Translations under genes and position numbers: made by a program | Notes under the pieces: generated by a model | The model's database searches: none | What the model saw: the letters and a program-made list of their open reading frames with translations, nothing else | Told to the model about the DNA's origin: nothing | Shown here: in pieces, positions 32,319 to 41,406 of the stretch | Position numbering within the stretch: the first letter of the stretch is position 1 | Layout: each line of letters begins with the position of its first letter | Origin: Streptomyces rubiginosohelvolus | Lineage (GTDB): Bacteria > Actinomycetota > Actinomycetes > Streptomycetales > Streptomycetaceae | DNA length: 64,000 nucleotides | Assembly (NCBI RefSeq): GCF_014649875.1 | Contig: NZ_BMTW01000013.1 | Coordinates: 144,252 to 208,251, forward strand | Direction: 5' to 3'

Positions 32319-34022
32319 TCACCAGGTGTAGTTCGGGTTGACCTTCATGCAGGCCTTCTCGTCGTCCCCGTTGAGGGCGCCCGCCGACTCCGGGGTCTTC
32401 TCCGTGCCCTTGGACACCGGGTAGGTCCCGTCCTCGCGCCAGTCCGCGCCCACCGCGAGCGAGATCCCCGACACGTCGGTGGACCGCTTCACCTGCGCCA
32501 GCGGCACCCCGAGCGCCTTGGCGACCGCCTGCGCGTCGCCCTCCAGATCCGCGCTCGGGTACAGGATGCCGGTACGCGCCGCCCCGGTGACGTTGTCCGA
32601 GTCGATGCTGGTCCGCCCGAAGCCCGCGTTCTTCAGCTGGTCCGCCACCTCACCGGCCCGTCCCGACGCCGGTCCGAGCGCGTCGGTCGCGGTCCCGTTC
32701 CGTACGGAGACGGCGATCTCGCCGACCGGTGCGGACGGGTCCTTGGGCTCCTCCGGCTTCTTCCGCTTGGAGGCCTTGCCGTCCAGCGGTACGTCGTCCC
32801 GCACCATCCGGAACAACTGCTCGGCGTCGCCCGCCTTCGGGTACACCCGGCCGCTGTTGACGCCGGTGCCGTACACGTTCGGCATGGTCGACATCGTGAT
32901 GCGCTTCGTCGGGACCTTCTTGAACTCCTCGGCCAGGTCGTAGAGCTTCTTGACCGTGTCCAGGCCCTTGTCGACCGTCAGCGCCTCCGTGGCCGCCTCG
33001 GCGAGGTTCATCAGCTTCGCCGGGTCGGTGAGCTTGGTGCCCTTGCGCAGCTCACGCACCATCGAGTTCATGTACATGTGCTGGGCCTTGGCCCGCCCCA
33101 GGTCGGTGTTGTCCTCGAAGCCGTACCGGGTGCGCAGCCACTGGAGGGCCTGCTCGCCCTTGATGGATGTGGTGCCCTTCTCCAGCTTCAGCCCGGAGCC
33201 CTTGCCGTCGGCGCTGCGCGAGTGGATGTTGGCGTCGACGCAGACCGGGACACCGCCGATGGCGTCGGCCATGGACACCACACCCGCGAAGTCGATCATC
33301 ATGAAGTGGTCGATCCGGATGCCGGTCAGCTCGTACCAGGTGGCCACCGTGCACCCCGGACCGCCGCGCCCCAGGCTCTCGTTGGTCTGTACGTCGCGCG
33401 TGCTGGCCGGGAAGACCTCGCCGTCCGGGGCCGTGCACTTGGGCATCTTCAGCATGGTGTCGCGCGGCATGCTGATGACGGAGAGGTTGCTGCGGTCCGC
33501 GGAGAGGTGGAGCAGCATCTGCACATCGGCGAGCGGGGTCCCGCCGAAGGTCTCCTTCGCGCCGCCCAGCTTCTGGTTGGCCTTGGAGTCCCGGGCGTCG
33601 GAACCGATGAGCAGGATGTTGAGCGGGGTCTGGCCGGCGGCGTTGGCCTTGTGATCGGCCATCTGCTTGTCGCCGAGGGTCAGATCCCCTTTCTTGATGT
33701 TGCCGTTGAGGTGCTCGTAGTAGAGATAACCGGCGCCGCCGGTGGCGAGTATGAGCACGGCCAGCACGGAGGCGCTCCAGCGCAGGACGCGCCGCTTGCC
33801 GCTCTTGGGCGCGCGGCGGCCGCTGCGCCCTCGCCCGCCGGCCGAGGCGCCGCGCCGGTGGCCCTCGGCCCGACGGCCGCGCTCACCGCTCGCGGACGCG
33901 TCACCGCCCTCCGTGTCCCGGGCGTCGCCCCGGGCTTCCTCCCCGCCGAGCCGATCGCCGCGGCGGACGCGTGATCGCGTCTCCTCCCCGGGCATGCTGC
34001 TCCGTCCCACCGGACCCCCCAT
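32319..34022 (-). CDS. LCP family phosphotransferase 3, with LytR_C domain
   Basis: A 567-residue LCP protein (ATG 34022; an in-frame ATG at 33995 with GGAG close by is an alternative). A basic Gly/Arg-rich cytoplasmic head of about 80 residues, a transmembrane helix (SASVLAVLILATGGAGYLYY), the LCP domain (ILLIGSDARD, VISMPRDTM, WLRTRYGFEDNTDLGRAKAQ) and a C-terminal LytR_C domain (VSVRNGTATDALGPASG). The second metal motif is TPLADVQMLL, keeping Asp but not the usual Arg. The C-terminus DEKACMKVNPNYTW holds a single late Cys. Confidence 0.92.
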   Translation of the reverse strand: MGGPVGRSSMPGEETRSRVRRGDRLGGEEARGDARDTEGGDASASGERGRRAEGHRRGASAGGRGRSGRRAPKSGKRRVLRWSASVLAVLILATGGAGYLYYEHLNGNIKKGDLTLGDKQMADHKANAAGQTPLNILLIGSDARDSKANQKLGGAKETFGGTPLADVQMLLHLSADRSNLSVISMPRDTMLKMPKCTAPDGEVFPASTRDVQTNESLGRGGPGCTVATWYELTGIRIDHFMMIDFAGVVSMADAIGGVPVCVDANIHSRSADGKGSGLKLEKGTTSIKGEQALQWLRTRYGFEDNTDLGRAKAQHMYMNSMVRELRKGTKLTDPAKLMNLAEAATEALTVDKGLDTVKKLYDLAEEFKKVPTKRITMSTMPNVYGTGVNSGRVYPKAGDAEQLFRMVRDDVPLDGKASKRKKPEEPKDPSAPVGEIAVSVRNGTATDALGPASGRAGEVADQLKNAGFGRTSIDSDNVTGAARTGILYPSADLEGDAQAVAKALGVPLAQVKRSTDVSGISLAVGADWREDGTYPVSKGTEKTPESAGALNGDDEKACMKVNPNYTW

Positions 34023-34059
34023 GCTGTTCAGATTTCCGCTGTGGCCCGGTGACCCGGTG

Positions 34060-35841
34060 TCACTTGGCGCATACCGCCTTGTCGGCGCTCGCTTGCTCGA
34101 CGCCCTCCGGAGCCTTCGCCGGTCCGGTGATGAGCTGGCCCGCGCCCTTGAAGTCCGCCCCCAGCGTGAGCACCATCGCCTCGAGCCCCTCGGCGTCGGC
34201 GGTGCCCTGCTTCATGGCCGTTGCGGGAAGCCCCATCATCTCGGCGAGCGCCCGGGCCTGATCGGCCTGGTTGGGCGCGTACTCCAGTGTCGTCTTCTTG
34301 ATCTTCTCGGGTGCGTTGGCCTTGTTGGTGGACTTCAGCACCCCCTGCTCGTTCTGCAGCCAGGTGACGGTCGAACCGGCCGCACCGGGGATCTCGCCGC
34401 CGTTGAGGACATCGACCCGTACGTCGGCGGGATCGGCCTTCGGCCCCTTGAGCAGGGCCGCCTGCTTGCTCTTGGCGTCCTTCTCCTTCTTCTTCACCTC
34501 GGTCAGCGAGGTGTCGGAGCGCATCATCGCGAAGAGCTGCTCGCCCTTGACCGGGTCCACGACCACGGTGACGGGCGTCGGCTCGGCCGGGTTGTCCACC
34601 ACCGGCATCGTGAGGAAGGTGATGTTCTTCGTGTCGACCTTGGAGATCTCCTGGGCGAGCGTCATCAGCTTCTGCGCGTCGGCGATGGCCGAGTCGACGG
34701 TCAGCGCGTTGGTGGCGGCGTCGGCCAGCTTGTAGAGCTTCTTCGGGTTGGTCAGGGTGTCGCTCGACTTCATCTCGCGGATCATCGAGGCGAGGAACTG
34801 CTGCTGCACCTTGATCCGGTCGAGGTCGCTCTCGTTGCCGAAGCTGTGCCGGGTACGCAGGAGGGCCAGCGCCTGTTCGCCCTGAACCTCCGACTTGCCC
34901 TGCGGCAGCTTCAGATGGGACTTCGGGTCGTCGACCGGCTTGGCCATGCAGACCTCGACGCCGCCGACCGCGGTGGTCAGCTCCTTGACCGCGTTGAAGT
35001 CGACCATCATGAAGTGGTCGGGCTTGAGGCCGGTGATGTTCTCGACCGTCTTCATGGTGCAGCCGGGGTTACGGCCGCTCTGGCCGAGGCTCGTGTTGAA
35101 GCGCTCGTTCGGAGTGCCGGGGATGGTGACCTCGGCGCCGTCCGCGTCCTTCCCCTCGCACTCGGGAATCTCGGTCATCAGGTCGCGCGGGATGCTCATC
35201 GCCGTCGCGTTGGTGCGGTCCTCGGAGACGTGGAACAGGATGGTGGTGTCGGCGTGGCCTTCGCTGCCCTTGTCCCCGTACCCCTCGTTGCCCTTGCCGG
35301 TGCGCTTGTCGGTGCCGATGATCAGGATGTTCATCGGGCCGTCGGTAACGACGTTCTTGCTGCCGGCGTCGCCGACGTCGATGGAGTCGATGTTCCCGTT
35401 GAACTTCTGGTACAGGGCGTACGCGCCGATCGAGGTGCCCACCACGACGAACGCCATCACGCCGCCCGTCCACAGCAGCGCCTTCTTCTTGCGCGACTTC
35501 TGGGGCTTGCGCTTCCGGCGGCCGGCTGTGGGGGGCTCGGCGGCCCCACGGCCCCCCTGGGAGCTGCGGCGGCTGCGCTGGCCCGGCACCTCGCGGCGCG
35601 TCCCGTCCGTGGCGGCCCCGCGGGAACCGGCCGCGCGGCGACCCGAACCCTCGCGGGAGGAACCGGTCCGGGACTCCCCGCGGCGGCCGGTCTCCTCGGC
35701 CGTCGCCGTACGCGCGGAACTGCCGCTCGACTCCCCAGCGGAGTGGTCCAGTCGCAATTCGTAATTACCGGTGTGCGGGTTGAGTACCCACTGGTCGGCG
35801 GGGTCGATATCGTCCGCCCGTCCACGACTGTGCGCGTCCAC
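34060..35841 (-). CDS. LCP family phosphotransferase 4, with LytR_C domain
   Basis: A 593-residue LCP protein. It begins with a conserved-looking WVLNPHTGNYELRLD segment, then a long Ser/Arg/Gly-rich cytoplasmic region, a transmembrane helix (TGGVMAFVVVGTSIGAYALY), the LCP domain (ILIIGTDKRTG, AMSIPRDLM, LLRTRHSFGNESDLDRIKVQ) and LytR_C (VDVLNGGEIPGAAGSTV). The metal motif reads EGHADTTILFH, with Ala in place of Arg. It ends DKAVCAK. The GTG at 35841 has GGAGG about 13 bases ahead. It lies 37 bases upstream of the LCP3 start, so the two form an operon. Confidence 0.92.
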   Translation of the reverse strand: MDAHSRGRADDIDPADQWVLNPHTGNYELRLDHSAGESSGSSARTATAEETGRRGESRTGSSREGSGRRAAGSRGAATDGTRREVPGQRSRRSSQGGRGAAEPPTAGRRKRKPQKSRKKKALLWTGGVMAFVVVGTSIGAYALYQKFNGNIDSIDVGDAGSKNVVTDGPMNILIIGTDKRTGKGNEGYGDKGSEGHADTTILFHVSEDRTNATAMSIPRDLMTEIPECEGKDADGAEVTIPGTPNERFNTSLGQSGRNPGCTMKTVENITGLKPDHFMMVDFNAVKELTTAVGGVEVCMAKPVDDPKSHLKLPQGKSEVQGEQALALLRTRHSFGNESDLDRIKVQQQFLASMIREMKSSDTLTNPKKLYKLADAATNALTVDSAIADAQKLMTLAQEISKVDTKNITFLTMPVVDNPAEPTPVTVVVDPVKGEQLFAMMRSDTSLTEVKKKEKDAKSKQAALLKGPKADPADVRVDVLNGGEIPGAAGSTVTWLQNEQGVLKSTNKANAPEKIKKTTLEYAPNQADQARALAEMMGLPATAMKQGTADAEGLEAMVLTLGADFKGAGQLITGPAKAPEGVEQASADKAVCAK

Positions 35842-36065
35842 GGTTGCCTGCGTCCTCCGTCGGTGCCACGCGAGGCGCCCTCCCCCGGCAGGGCGCTCGT
35901 TCCTTCGCTCCAGCAGTGCACGACCTGACGGCCGGAAGCACCGGATCGCGTCACACTATCCGGCCGATTCCAGGTCGAGCGACGTGCGTGACACATTCCA
36001 CGCCCCTTACAACCGGGCATACTTCCCATTCCGCGCCGATTATGTTCTGTGTCTTGGCAATTGCT

Positions 36066-37607
36066 TTACTGCTTGCACAGGTCGTCCGCCGCACTCGACC
36101 CCGAATAGGTGGGTGCGGGCGTCGGACTCTCGGACCCGGCGTCATCCGGCTTTCCGTCCTGCCCGCTTTCCTTGTCCCGTTCCGCCTCTTCCAGTTCGTC
36201 GGCCGGGACCACGGCGACGGGCTTGTCCTCGCGGAGTTGCTTGAACAGGTCGCCTGCGTCCGGTTCGACGAGTTCGTCCCGGTTGGGGTTGTTACGGTAC
36301 GGCTGCCGGGGCACGGTCAGGAACTGCACCTGCTCGGTCGGTACGTTACGCATCCCGCGCACCAGGTCGTACAGGTCGCGGAGCGAGTCGAGACCCGGGT
36401 CGGTGGTCAGCGACTTGGTGGCCGCGTCCAGCACCGGGTAGAGCCGTGTCGGGTTCAGCAGGACGCCGTTGCTCTGCATCTTGTTGACGAGAGCGCCCAG
36501 GAACTGCTGCTGGCGCTCCATGCGTTCGGTGTCGCTGCCGTTGCCGAGGGACTTGCGCGCCCTGACGTAGCCGAGGGCCTCCTCGCCGTTCAGCGTCTGC
36601 CGCCCCGCCGGTAGCTCCAGGTGCGCGTCCTTGTCGTCGATCGGCTCCTTGAGGCAGATCTCGACCCCGTCCACCGCGTCGACCATGTCCTTGAAGCCGT
36701 TGAAGTCGACGACCATGTGGTGATCGACGCGGATGCCGGTCATCCGTTCCACGGTCCGGATCGTGCAGGCGGTGCCGCCGAGCTCGAACGCCGTGTTGAA
36801 CTGGGTGAACTGCTCCCGCGACTTCTTGTCGTCCCCGGTGCTGCAGCTGGGGATCTCCACCATCAGGTCACGGGGGATCGACACGGCGGTCGCGCTCTTC
36901 CGGTCCGCCGCGAGGTGCAGCAGGATCGTGGTGTCGGAGCGCTGGCTGCCGCCGTCGTCCCGCCCGTACTTGCGGTTGTCCCCGGCCCGGCTGTCGGACC
37001 CGATGAGCAGGATGTTCTGGGCGTCCATGACGACCGGCGTCGGCCGCTCCTTCTCGTACGCCTTGAGTTCGGCGGCGGCGCTCGTGTCGGTGGTGATGTT
37101 CCCGTCGAGCTTCTTGTACATCCACCAGCCGACCCCCGCGGCGACCAGCACGAGGAACGAGGCGGCGAGCGCGGTCCAGCGCAGCCAGTGGCTCTTGCGG
37201 GCGGCGGCGATGGCGTCCTTGGGCTGATCGGCCCAGGTCTGCACACCGTCGGCGCCCGCCGCGGCCTCGGGCTCGGATGCGGACGTCGCCTCGGCCTCGG
37301 ACTCGGCAGGGCCGCCCTCGGTGCTGTCGCCCTCACCGGTCTCAGGGGCGGCTACGTCGGTCTCCGCGGCGGCCGGGCCCTCCTCCCGCGAGGCGTCGTC
37401 CTGAGGCGGACCGTCCTGCGGGGCCCCGTCCTCGGGGGCGGGGGCCTCGGAAGCCGTGCCTTCGGACGTCGCGCCCCCGGGGGCCTCGCCCTCGGGCCGC
37501 CCGGACTCTTCCCGCGACCTGTCCCGTGACCTGTCCTGCGGTTTGCCCTCGGACGGGCGGTCCGGGTCGGACGGCGGGCCAGCACTGTCGGTCACGTCTG
37601 CGTCCAT
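36066..37607 (-). CDS. LCP family phosphotransferase 5
   Basis: A 513-residue LCP protein with a very acidic Pro/Glu/Ala-rich cytoplasmic head of about 135 residues, unlike the basic heads of LCP3 and LCP4. Then a transmembrane helix (ALAASFLVLVAAGVGWWMY) and an LCP domain with the full motif set (ILLIGSDSRAG, QRSDTTILLH, AVSIPRDLM, YVRARKSLGNGSDTERMERQ). No LytR_C domain follows; the tail is Ser/Pro-rich and ends ADDLCKQ. ATG 37607 sits next to AAGG; the GTG at 37595 is an alternative start with better spacing. It lies 224 bases upstream of LCP4. Confidence 0.92.
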   Translation of the reverse strand: MDADVTDSAGPPSDPDRPSEGKPQDRSRDRSREESGRPEGEAPGGATSEGTASEAPAPEDGAPQDGPPQDDASREEGPAAAETDVAAPETGEGDSTEGGPAESEAEATSASEPEAAAGADGVQTWADQPKDAIAAARKSHWLRWTALAASFLVLVAAGVGWWMYKKLDGNITTDTSAAAELKAYEKERPTPVVMDAQNILLIGSDSRAGDNRKYGRDDGGSQRSDTTILLHLAADRKSATAVSIPRDLMVEIPSCSTGDDKKSREQFTQFNTAFELGGTACTIRTVERMTGIRVDHHMVVDFNGFKDMVDAVDGVEICLKEPIDDKDAHLELPAGRQTLNGEEALGYVRARKSLGNGSDTERMERQQQFLGALVNKMQSNGVLLNPTRLYPVLDAATKSLTTDPGLDSLRDLYDLVRGMRNVPTEQVQFLTVPRQPYRNNPNRDELVEPDAGDLFKQLREDKPVAVVPADELEEAERDKESGQDGKPDDAGSESPTPAPTYSGSSAADDLCKQ

Positions 37608-37784
37608 CCTTCACGTTCGGCGGCGCGAGGGGCCGCCGGTCGCAGGAGTAGACGGCTGAAACTCGCGCTTGGTTGTGCACGGCCAGGAGAGTGGTCTGTA
37701 CCGCTCGATCATCTACCCGCTCCGGTGCCGTTCACCGAGGACTCGGCCCGCTGTGGGCCGGACGAGTGGACCTCAGCGCGCTTG

Positions 37785-38537
37785 TCATACCGCGGTGTTG
37801 GTGACCCGCTCGCTCTCGACCCGCTTGGCCAGACCGTCCGCGTCGAGCTGCCCGATGTGACGGCACAGCACCACGGACCCACCGGCCGCCAGGGGCGCGA
37901 AGAGCCCGGTGCTCAGCCCTTCCCAGGTGTCGTACGTACGCCCGGTGAGCAGCCGGGACCCCGGTACGAGGCCGAGGGCGTCGGCGTCCTCACGGGCCCG
38001 GGCGACGAGCTGCGCACCCGTCACCTCGACCCCGCCCACGGCCAGCGCGGGGGCGTCGGCGTCCACCGGGGCGAAGGGCGCGAAGCGGTCGCCCTGGCTC
38101 GGCACCTCCACCGCGTAGTCCGCGAACCCCTCGGGCGCCTGCGGGAACCGGCCACCCAGCGGACGCAGAGCGAGGGCGACACGCTCGCCCCGGCAGGCCC
38201 GCGCCCGCTCCAGGGTGTCCGGGCCGGTCACGACGAGGTCGGCGGCGGCCGGGTCGCCCTGGACGTCGACGACGACCCCGACGGACGAACAGGCGAGCAG
38301 CCAGACCGCGGACTGCCAGTGCGCGGGCAGCAGCAGGGCGAGCCGGTCGCCGGGCTCCGCGGCCAGGTCGCCCTGGAGCAGATTGGCGGTCTTGGCCACC
38401 CAATTGGCGAAGGTGGCCACCGACAGTTCGACGCGTTCTCCGGTGGCGTCGTCGTAGAAGGTGACCAGGGGGCGGGCCGGGTCCGCGGAGAGCGCGGATC
38501 GCAGCAGGTCGGCGGGGGTGCGGTCGCTGGAGTTCAT
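37785..38537 (-). CDS. TIGR03089 family protein
   Basis: A 250-residue protein of the actinobacterial TIGR03089 family, related to the N-terminal part of AMP-dependent acyl-CoA synthetases (LVTFYDDATGERVELSVATF, NLLQGDLAAEPGDRLALLLP). It lacks the C-terminal half and the complete AMP-binding P-loop, so it is probably not a working ligase on its own. A homologue lies beside an LCP gene in mycobacteria (Rv3268, from memory), suggesting a conserved envelope-related role. ATG 38537 is preceded by a weak AG-rich region. Confidence 0.85.
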   Translation of the reverse strand: MNSSDRTPADLLRSALSADPARPLVTFYDDATGERVELSVATFANWVAKTANLLQGDLAAEPGDRLALLLPAHWQSAVWLLACSSVGVVVDVQGDPAAADLVVTGPDTLERARACRGERVALALRPLGGRFPQAPEGFADYAVEVPSQGDRFAPFAPVDADAPALAVGGVEVTGAQLVARAREDADALGLVPGSRLLTGRTYDTWEGLSTGLFAPLAAGGSVVLCRHIGQLDADGLAKRVESERVTNTAV

Positions 38538-38656
38538 CCGCGCAAGCGTACGCGGGGGCGCGGTGCCGGGCGGGCTGAACGGGTGTCACGTACACCGGTT
38601 CGGCAGACGGTGCGTCACGAGGCGGCCGATGTCCGGGTAGCCGGAGTCGTCACCGT

Positions 38657-40150
38657 ATGTTCAATATCGTCCGTATGCGTGCACTATTGGTCACCTCAGT
38701 CGGCATCACCTGCGCGGCGGCCCTCACTCTGCCGCTCGCCGCCCCCGCCCTGTCCGCCCCGCCCGCGCTCTCCGCCTCGGCCCTGCCTCCTGAATCACCG
38801 GGAGCCGGGCCGCCGTCGGTACGGGCCGCCGCGCTCCCCGCCGCCGAGTCCGCGGGCTCGACGCAGTCCCTGCCCCTGGAGCCCCTCGCCGCACCGTCCG
38901 ACCGGTCCATGGGCCCGGCGACGGCCGGCCAGGGGCTGGAGCGCCGGACGGCGCGGCCGTTCTCCCTCGTGGGGGTGGTCTGGGACGACGCGGAGGCCGA
39001 ACTCCACGGCACGGTCCAGGTCCGCACCCGGGCGACCGGCTCCGCGAACTGGTCGGACTGGCAGGACGTCGAGACCCACAACGCCGAACACGCCGCCGAC
39101 CTCGGCAGCGACGAACGGTCCTCCGGCGCCGTGCGCGGCGCGACCGCCCCGCTCTGGGTCGGCGCATCGGACGGCGTGGAGGTCCGCGTACGCCCGGAGC
39201 CGGCCGATCCGCAGGACCGGTCCGAAGCCGCGCCGCTCCCCGAAGGGCTGCGCCTCGAACTCGTCGACCCCGGCCCGGACCCCGCACCCGAGCCCGCCGC
39301 GGAGACGGCCCCCGAGCCCGCCCGGGCCGCCCCCGTCGGCCGGACCGCCACCACGGCGGCGTTCGCGCTCAACCCGTCCCCGCCCACGACGACACCGGCG
39401 GTCGTGCCGGAGGTGCTCACCGCCGAGGCCGAGGCGGCCTCGGCCGTCAACGCGGAGCTGGCACCGCTCGGTGCGTCCGTCATCCCCGCGCTGACCAAGG
39501 CGGAGACGGAGGAGGCGGCGAACGTCGCGCCCGGGGCGAAGCCGTACATCGGACCGCGGCCGGGGATCATCACCCGTAAGGGCTGGGGCGCGGACGAGAA
39601 GCTCCGCGAGCGCCAGTTCGCGTACACGAAGACCGTCAAGGCGGCCTTCGTGCACCACAGCGCGACCGGGAACAACTACACCTGCAAGCAGGCGCCCTCG
39701 GTGCTCCGCTCCATCTACCGCTACCACGTCAAGAGCAGCGGCTGGCGCGACTTCGGCTACAACTTCGCCGTCGACAAGTGCGGAAACATCTACGAGGGCC
39801 GGGCCGGCGGTGTCACCAAGGCGGTCCTCGGCGCGCACACCCTGGGCTTCAACTCCAACACCATGGGCATCGCGGTCCTCGGCTCCTACTCCTCCACCAA
39901 CCCGCCCGCCGCCGCCGTCACCGCCGTCTCCAAGCTCACCGCCTGGAAGCTCGGACTGTTCGGCGCCAACCCCAAGGGCAAGGTGACCCTCACCTCCGGC
40001 GGAAGCAACAAGTACAAGGCGGGTGCGAAGGTCAAGATGAACGTCATCTCGGGCCACCGGGACGGGTTCGCAACCGAATGCCCCGGAGCGCGTCTTTACA
40101 AGAAGCTCGGCAAGGCCAGGACCAGCTCCGCCAAACTACAGGGCCGCTGA
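38657..40150 (+). CDS. secreted PGRP/amidase_2 N-acetylmuramoyl-L-alanine amidase
   Basis: A 497-residue exported protein. Signal peptide (LLVTSVGITCAAALTLPLAA) to about residue 40, a long Ala/Pro-rich middle with a domain containing FSLVGVVWDDAEAELHGTVQ, then a C-terminal peptidoglycan-recognition/amidase_2 domain (from RKGWGADEKLRE). Zinc ligands are in AFVHHSATG and SGHRDGFATECPG; DFGYNFAVDKCGNIYEGRAGG is characteristic. It cuts the amide between MurNAc and L-Ala in the wall. ATG 38657 has GGAG about 13 bases ahead; the ATG at 38675 is possible. No propeptide is obvious. Confidence 0.9.
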   Translation: MFNIVRMRALLVTSVGITCAAALTLPLAAPALSAPPALSASALPPESPGAGPPSVRAAALPAAESAGSTQSLPLEPLAAPSDRSMGPATAGQGLERRTARPFSLVGVVWDDAEAELHGTVQVRTRATGSANWSDWQDVETHNAEHAADLGSDERSSGAVRGATAPLWVGASDGVEVRVRPEPADPQDRSEAAPLPEGLRLELVDPGPDPAPEPAAETAPEPARAAPVGRTATTAAFALNPSPPTTTPAVVPEVLTAEAEAASAVNAELAPLGASVIPALTKAETEEAANVAPGAKPYIGPRPGIITRKGWGADEKLRERQFAYTKTVKAAFVHHSATGNNYTCKQAPSVLRSIYRYHVKSSGWRDFGYNFAVDKCGNIYEGRAGGVTKAVLGAHTLGFNSNTMGIAVLGSYSSTNPPAAAVTAVSKLTAWKLGLFGANPKGKVTLTSGGSNKYKAGAKVKMNVISGHRDGFATECPGARLYKKLGKARTSSAKLQGR

Positions 40151-40229
40151 CCGGACGGGGCGGGACCGGTCTGCTTAACTGACCAGTCACATACGAGGCC
40201 ACGCCCCAGCAGGAAGCAGAGACGGTGCT

Positions 40230-41321
40230 GTGACAGAGGCAAAAGAAGCGATCCTCCTGGTCGGGGGCAAGGGCACCCGGCTGCGTCCGCTCACGGTGCA
40301 CACCCCGAAGCCGATGGTCCCGGCGGCGGGGGTCCCCTTCCTCACCCACCAGCTGGCGCGGGCCAGGGCGGCCGGGGTGGAGCACATCGTGCTCGCCACG
40401 TCCTACCTGGCCGAGGTCTTCGAGCCGTACTTCGGCGACGGCTCCTCGCTCGGTCTGCACATCGAGTACGTCACCGAGCAGGAGCCGCTCGGCACCGGCG
40501 GAGCCATCCGCAACGTGGCGCCGAAGCTGTCCTCGGGGCCGGACGAACCGGTCCTGATCTTCAACGGCGACATCCTGACCGGGCTCGACATCCGGGCCCT
40601 GGTCACCTCGCACACCGTCTCCGGGGCGGATGTCTCCCTCCATCTGACCCGGGTGGAGGACCCGCGCGCCTTCGGCCTCGTGCCGACCGACGCGACGGGC
40701 CGGGTCACCGCCTTCCTGGAGAAGCCGCAGACGCCGGAGGAGATCGTCACCGACCAGATCAACGCCGGGGCGTACATCTTCCGGCGCTCGGTCATCGACA
40801 CGATCCCGTCCGGCCGCCCGGTCTCCGTCGAACGCGAGACCTTCCCCGGACTGCTCGCCTCCGGCGCCCATCTCCAGGGCATGGTCGACTCCACGTACTG
40901 GCTGGATCTCGGCACCCCCGGCGCCTTCGTGCGCGGCTCCGCCGACCTCGTCCTCGGCCGCGCACCGTCCCCGGCGGTCCCCGGCCGCTGCGGCGACCGC
41001 CTGGTCCTGCCGACCGCCTCCGTGGCCCCGGACGCCAAGCTCACCGGCGGTACGGTCGTCGGCGCCGGCGCGGTGATCGGCGCGGGCGCGAGGATAGAGG
41101 GCTCGACGATCCTGGAGAACGCGATCGTCGAACCGAACGCGGTCATCACGGACTCCCTGGTCGGGGCGGGCGCGCGGATCGGCGGCCGTACGGTCCTCGC
41201 GGGCGCGGTGATCGGCGACGGCGCCCAGGTGGGCGCGGACAACGAACTGCGCGACGGGATCAGGATCTGGTGCGGGGCGACACTGCCGGACGGCTCGGTC
41301 CGCTTCTCCTCGGACCAGTAG
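40230..41321 (+). CDS. manC: mannose-1-phosphate guanylyltransferase-like NDP-sugar synthase
   Basis: A 363-residue nucleotidyltransferase: the N-terminal domain has LLVGGKGTRLRPLT (GTP/metal loop), FNGDILTGLD, FLEKPQ and INAGAYIF; the C-terminus is a left-handed beta-helix of hexapeptide repeats (VVGAGAVIGAGARIEGSTIL). This is the GMPP/ManC type that makes GDP-mannose. The S. coelicolor orthologue in this position is described as ManC, from memory. GTG at 40230 follows CAGGAAGCAGAGACG. manB and manA lie 13-17 kb downstream. Confidence 0.88.
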   Translation: MTEAKEAILLVGGKGTRLRPLTVHTPKPMVPAAGVPFLTHQLARARAAGVEHIVLATSYLAEVFEPYFGDGSSLGLHIEYVTEQEPLGTGGAIRNVAPKLSSGPDEPVLIFNGDILTGLDIRALVTSHTVSGADVSLHLTRVEDPRAFGLVPTDATGRVTAFLEKPQTPEEIVTDQINAGAYIFRRSVIDTIPSGRPVSVERETFPGLLASGAHLQGMVDSTYWLDLGTPGAFVRGSADLVLGRAPSPAVPGRCGDRLVLPTASVAPDAKLTGGTVVGAGAVIGAGARIEGSTILENAIVEPNAVITDSLVGAGARIGGRTVLAGAVIGDGAQVGADNELRDGIRIWCGATLPDGSVRFSSDQ

Positions 41322-41406
41322 CCCCCGCCTGCCCGTACCCTCGACAGAGCCGTGGGAGGAGCAGCAGCCCTCCCGCACCGACGAGCACCCAGGGACACCG
41401 AGCTTC

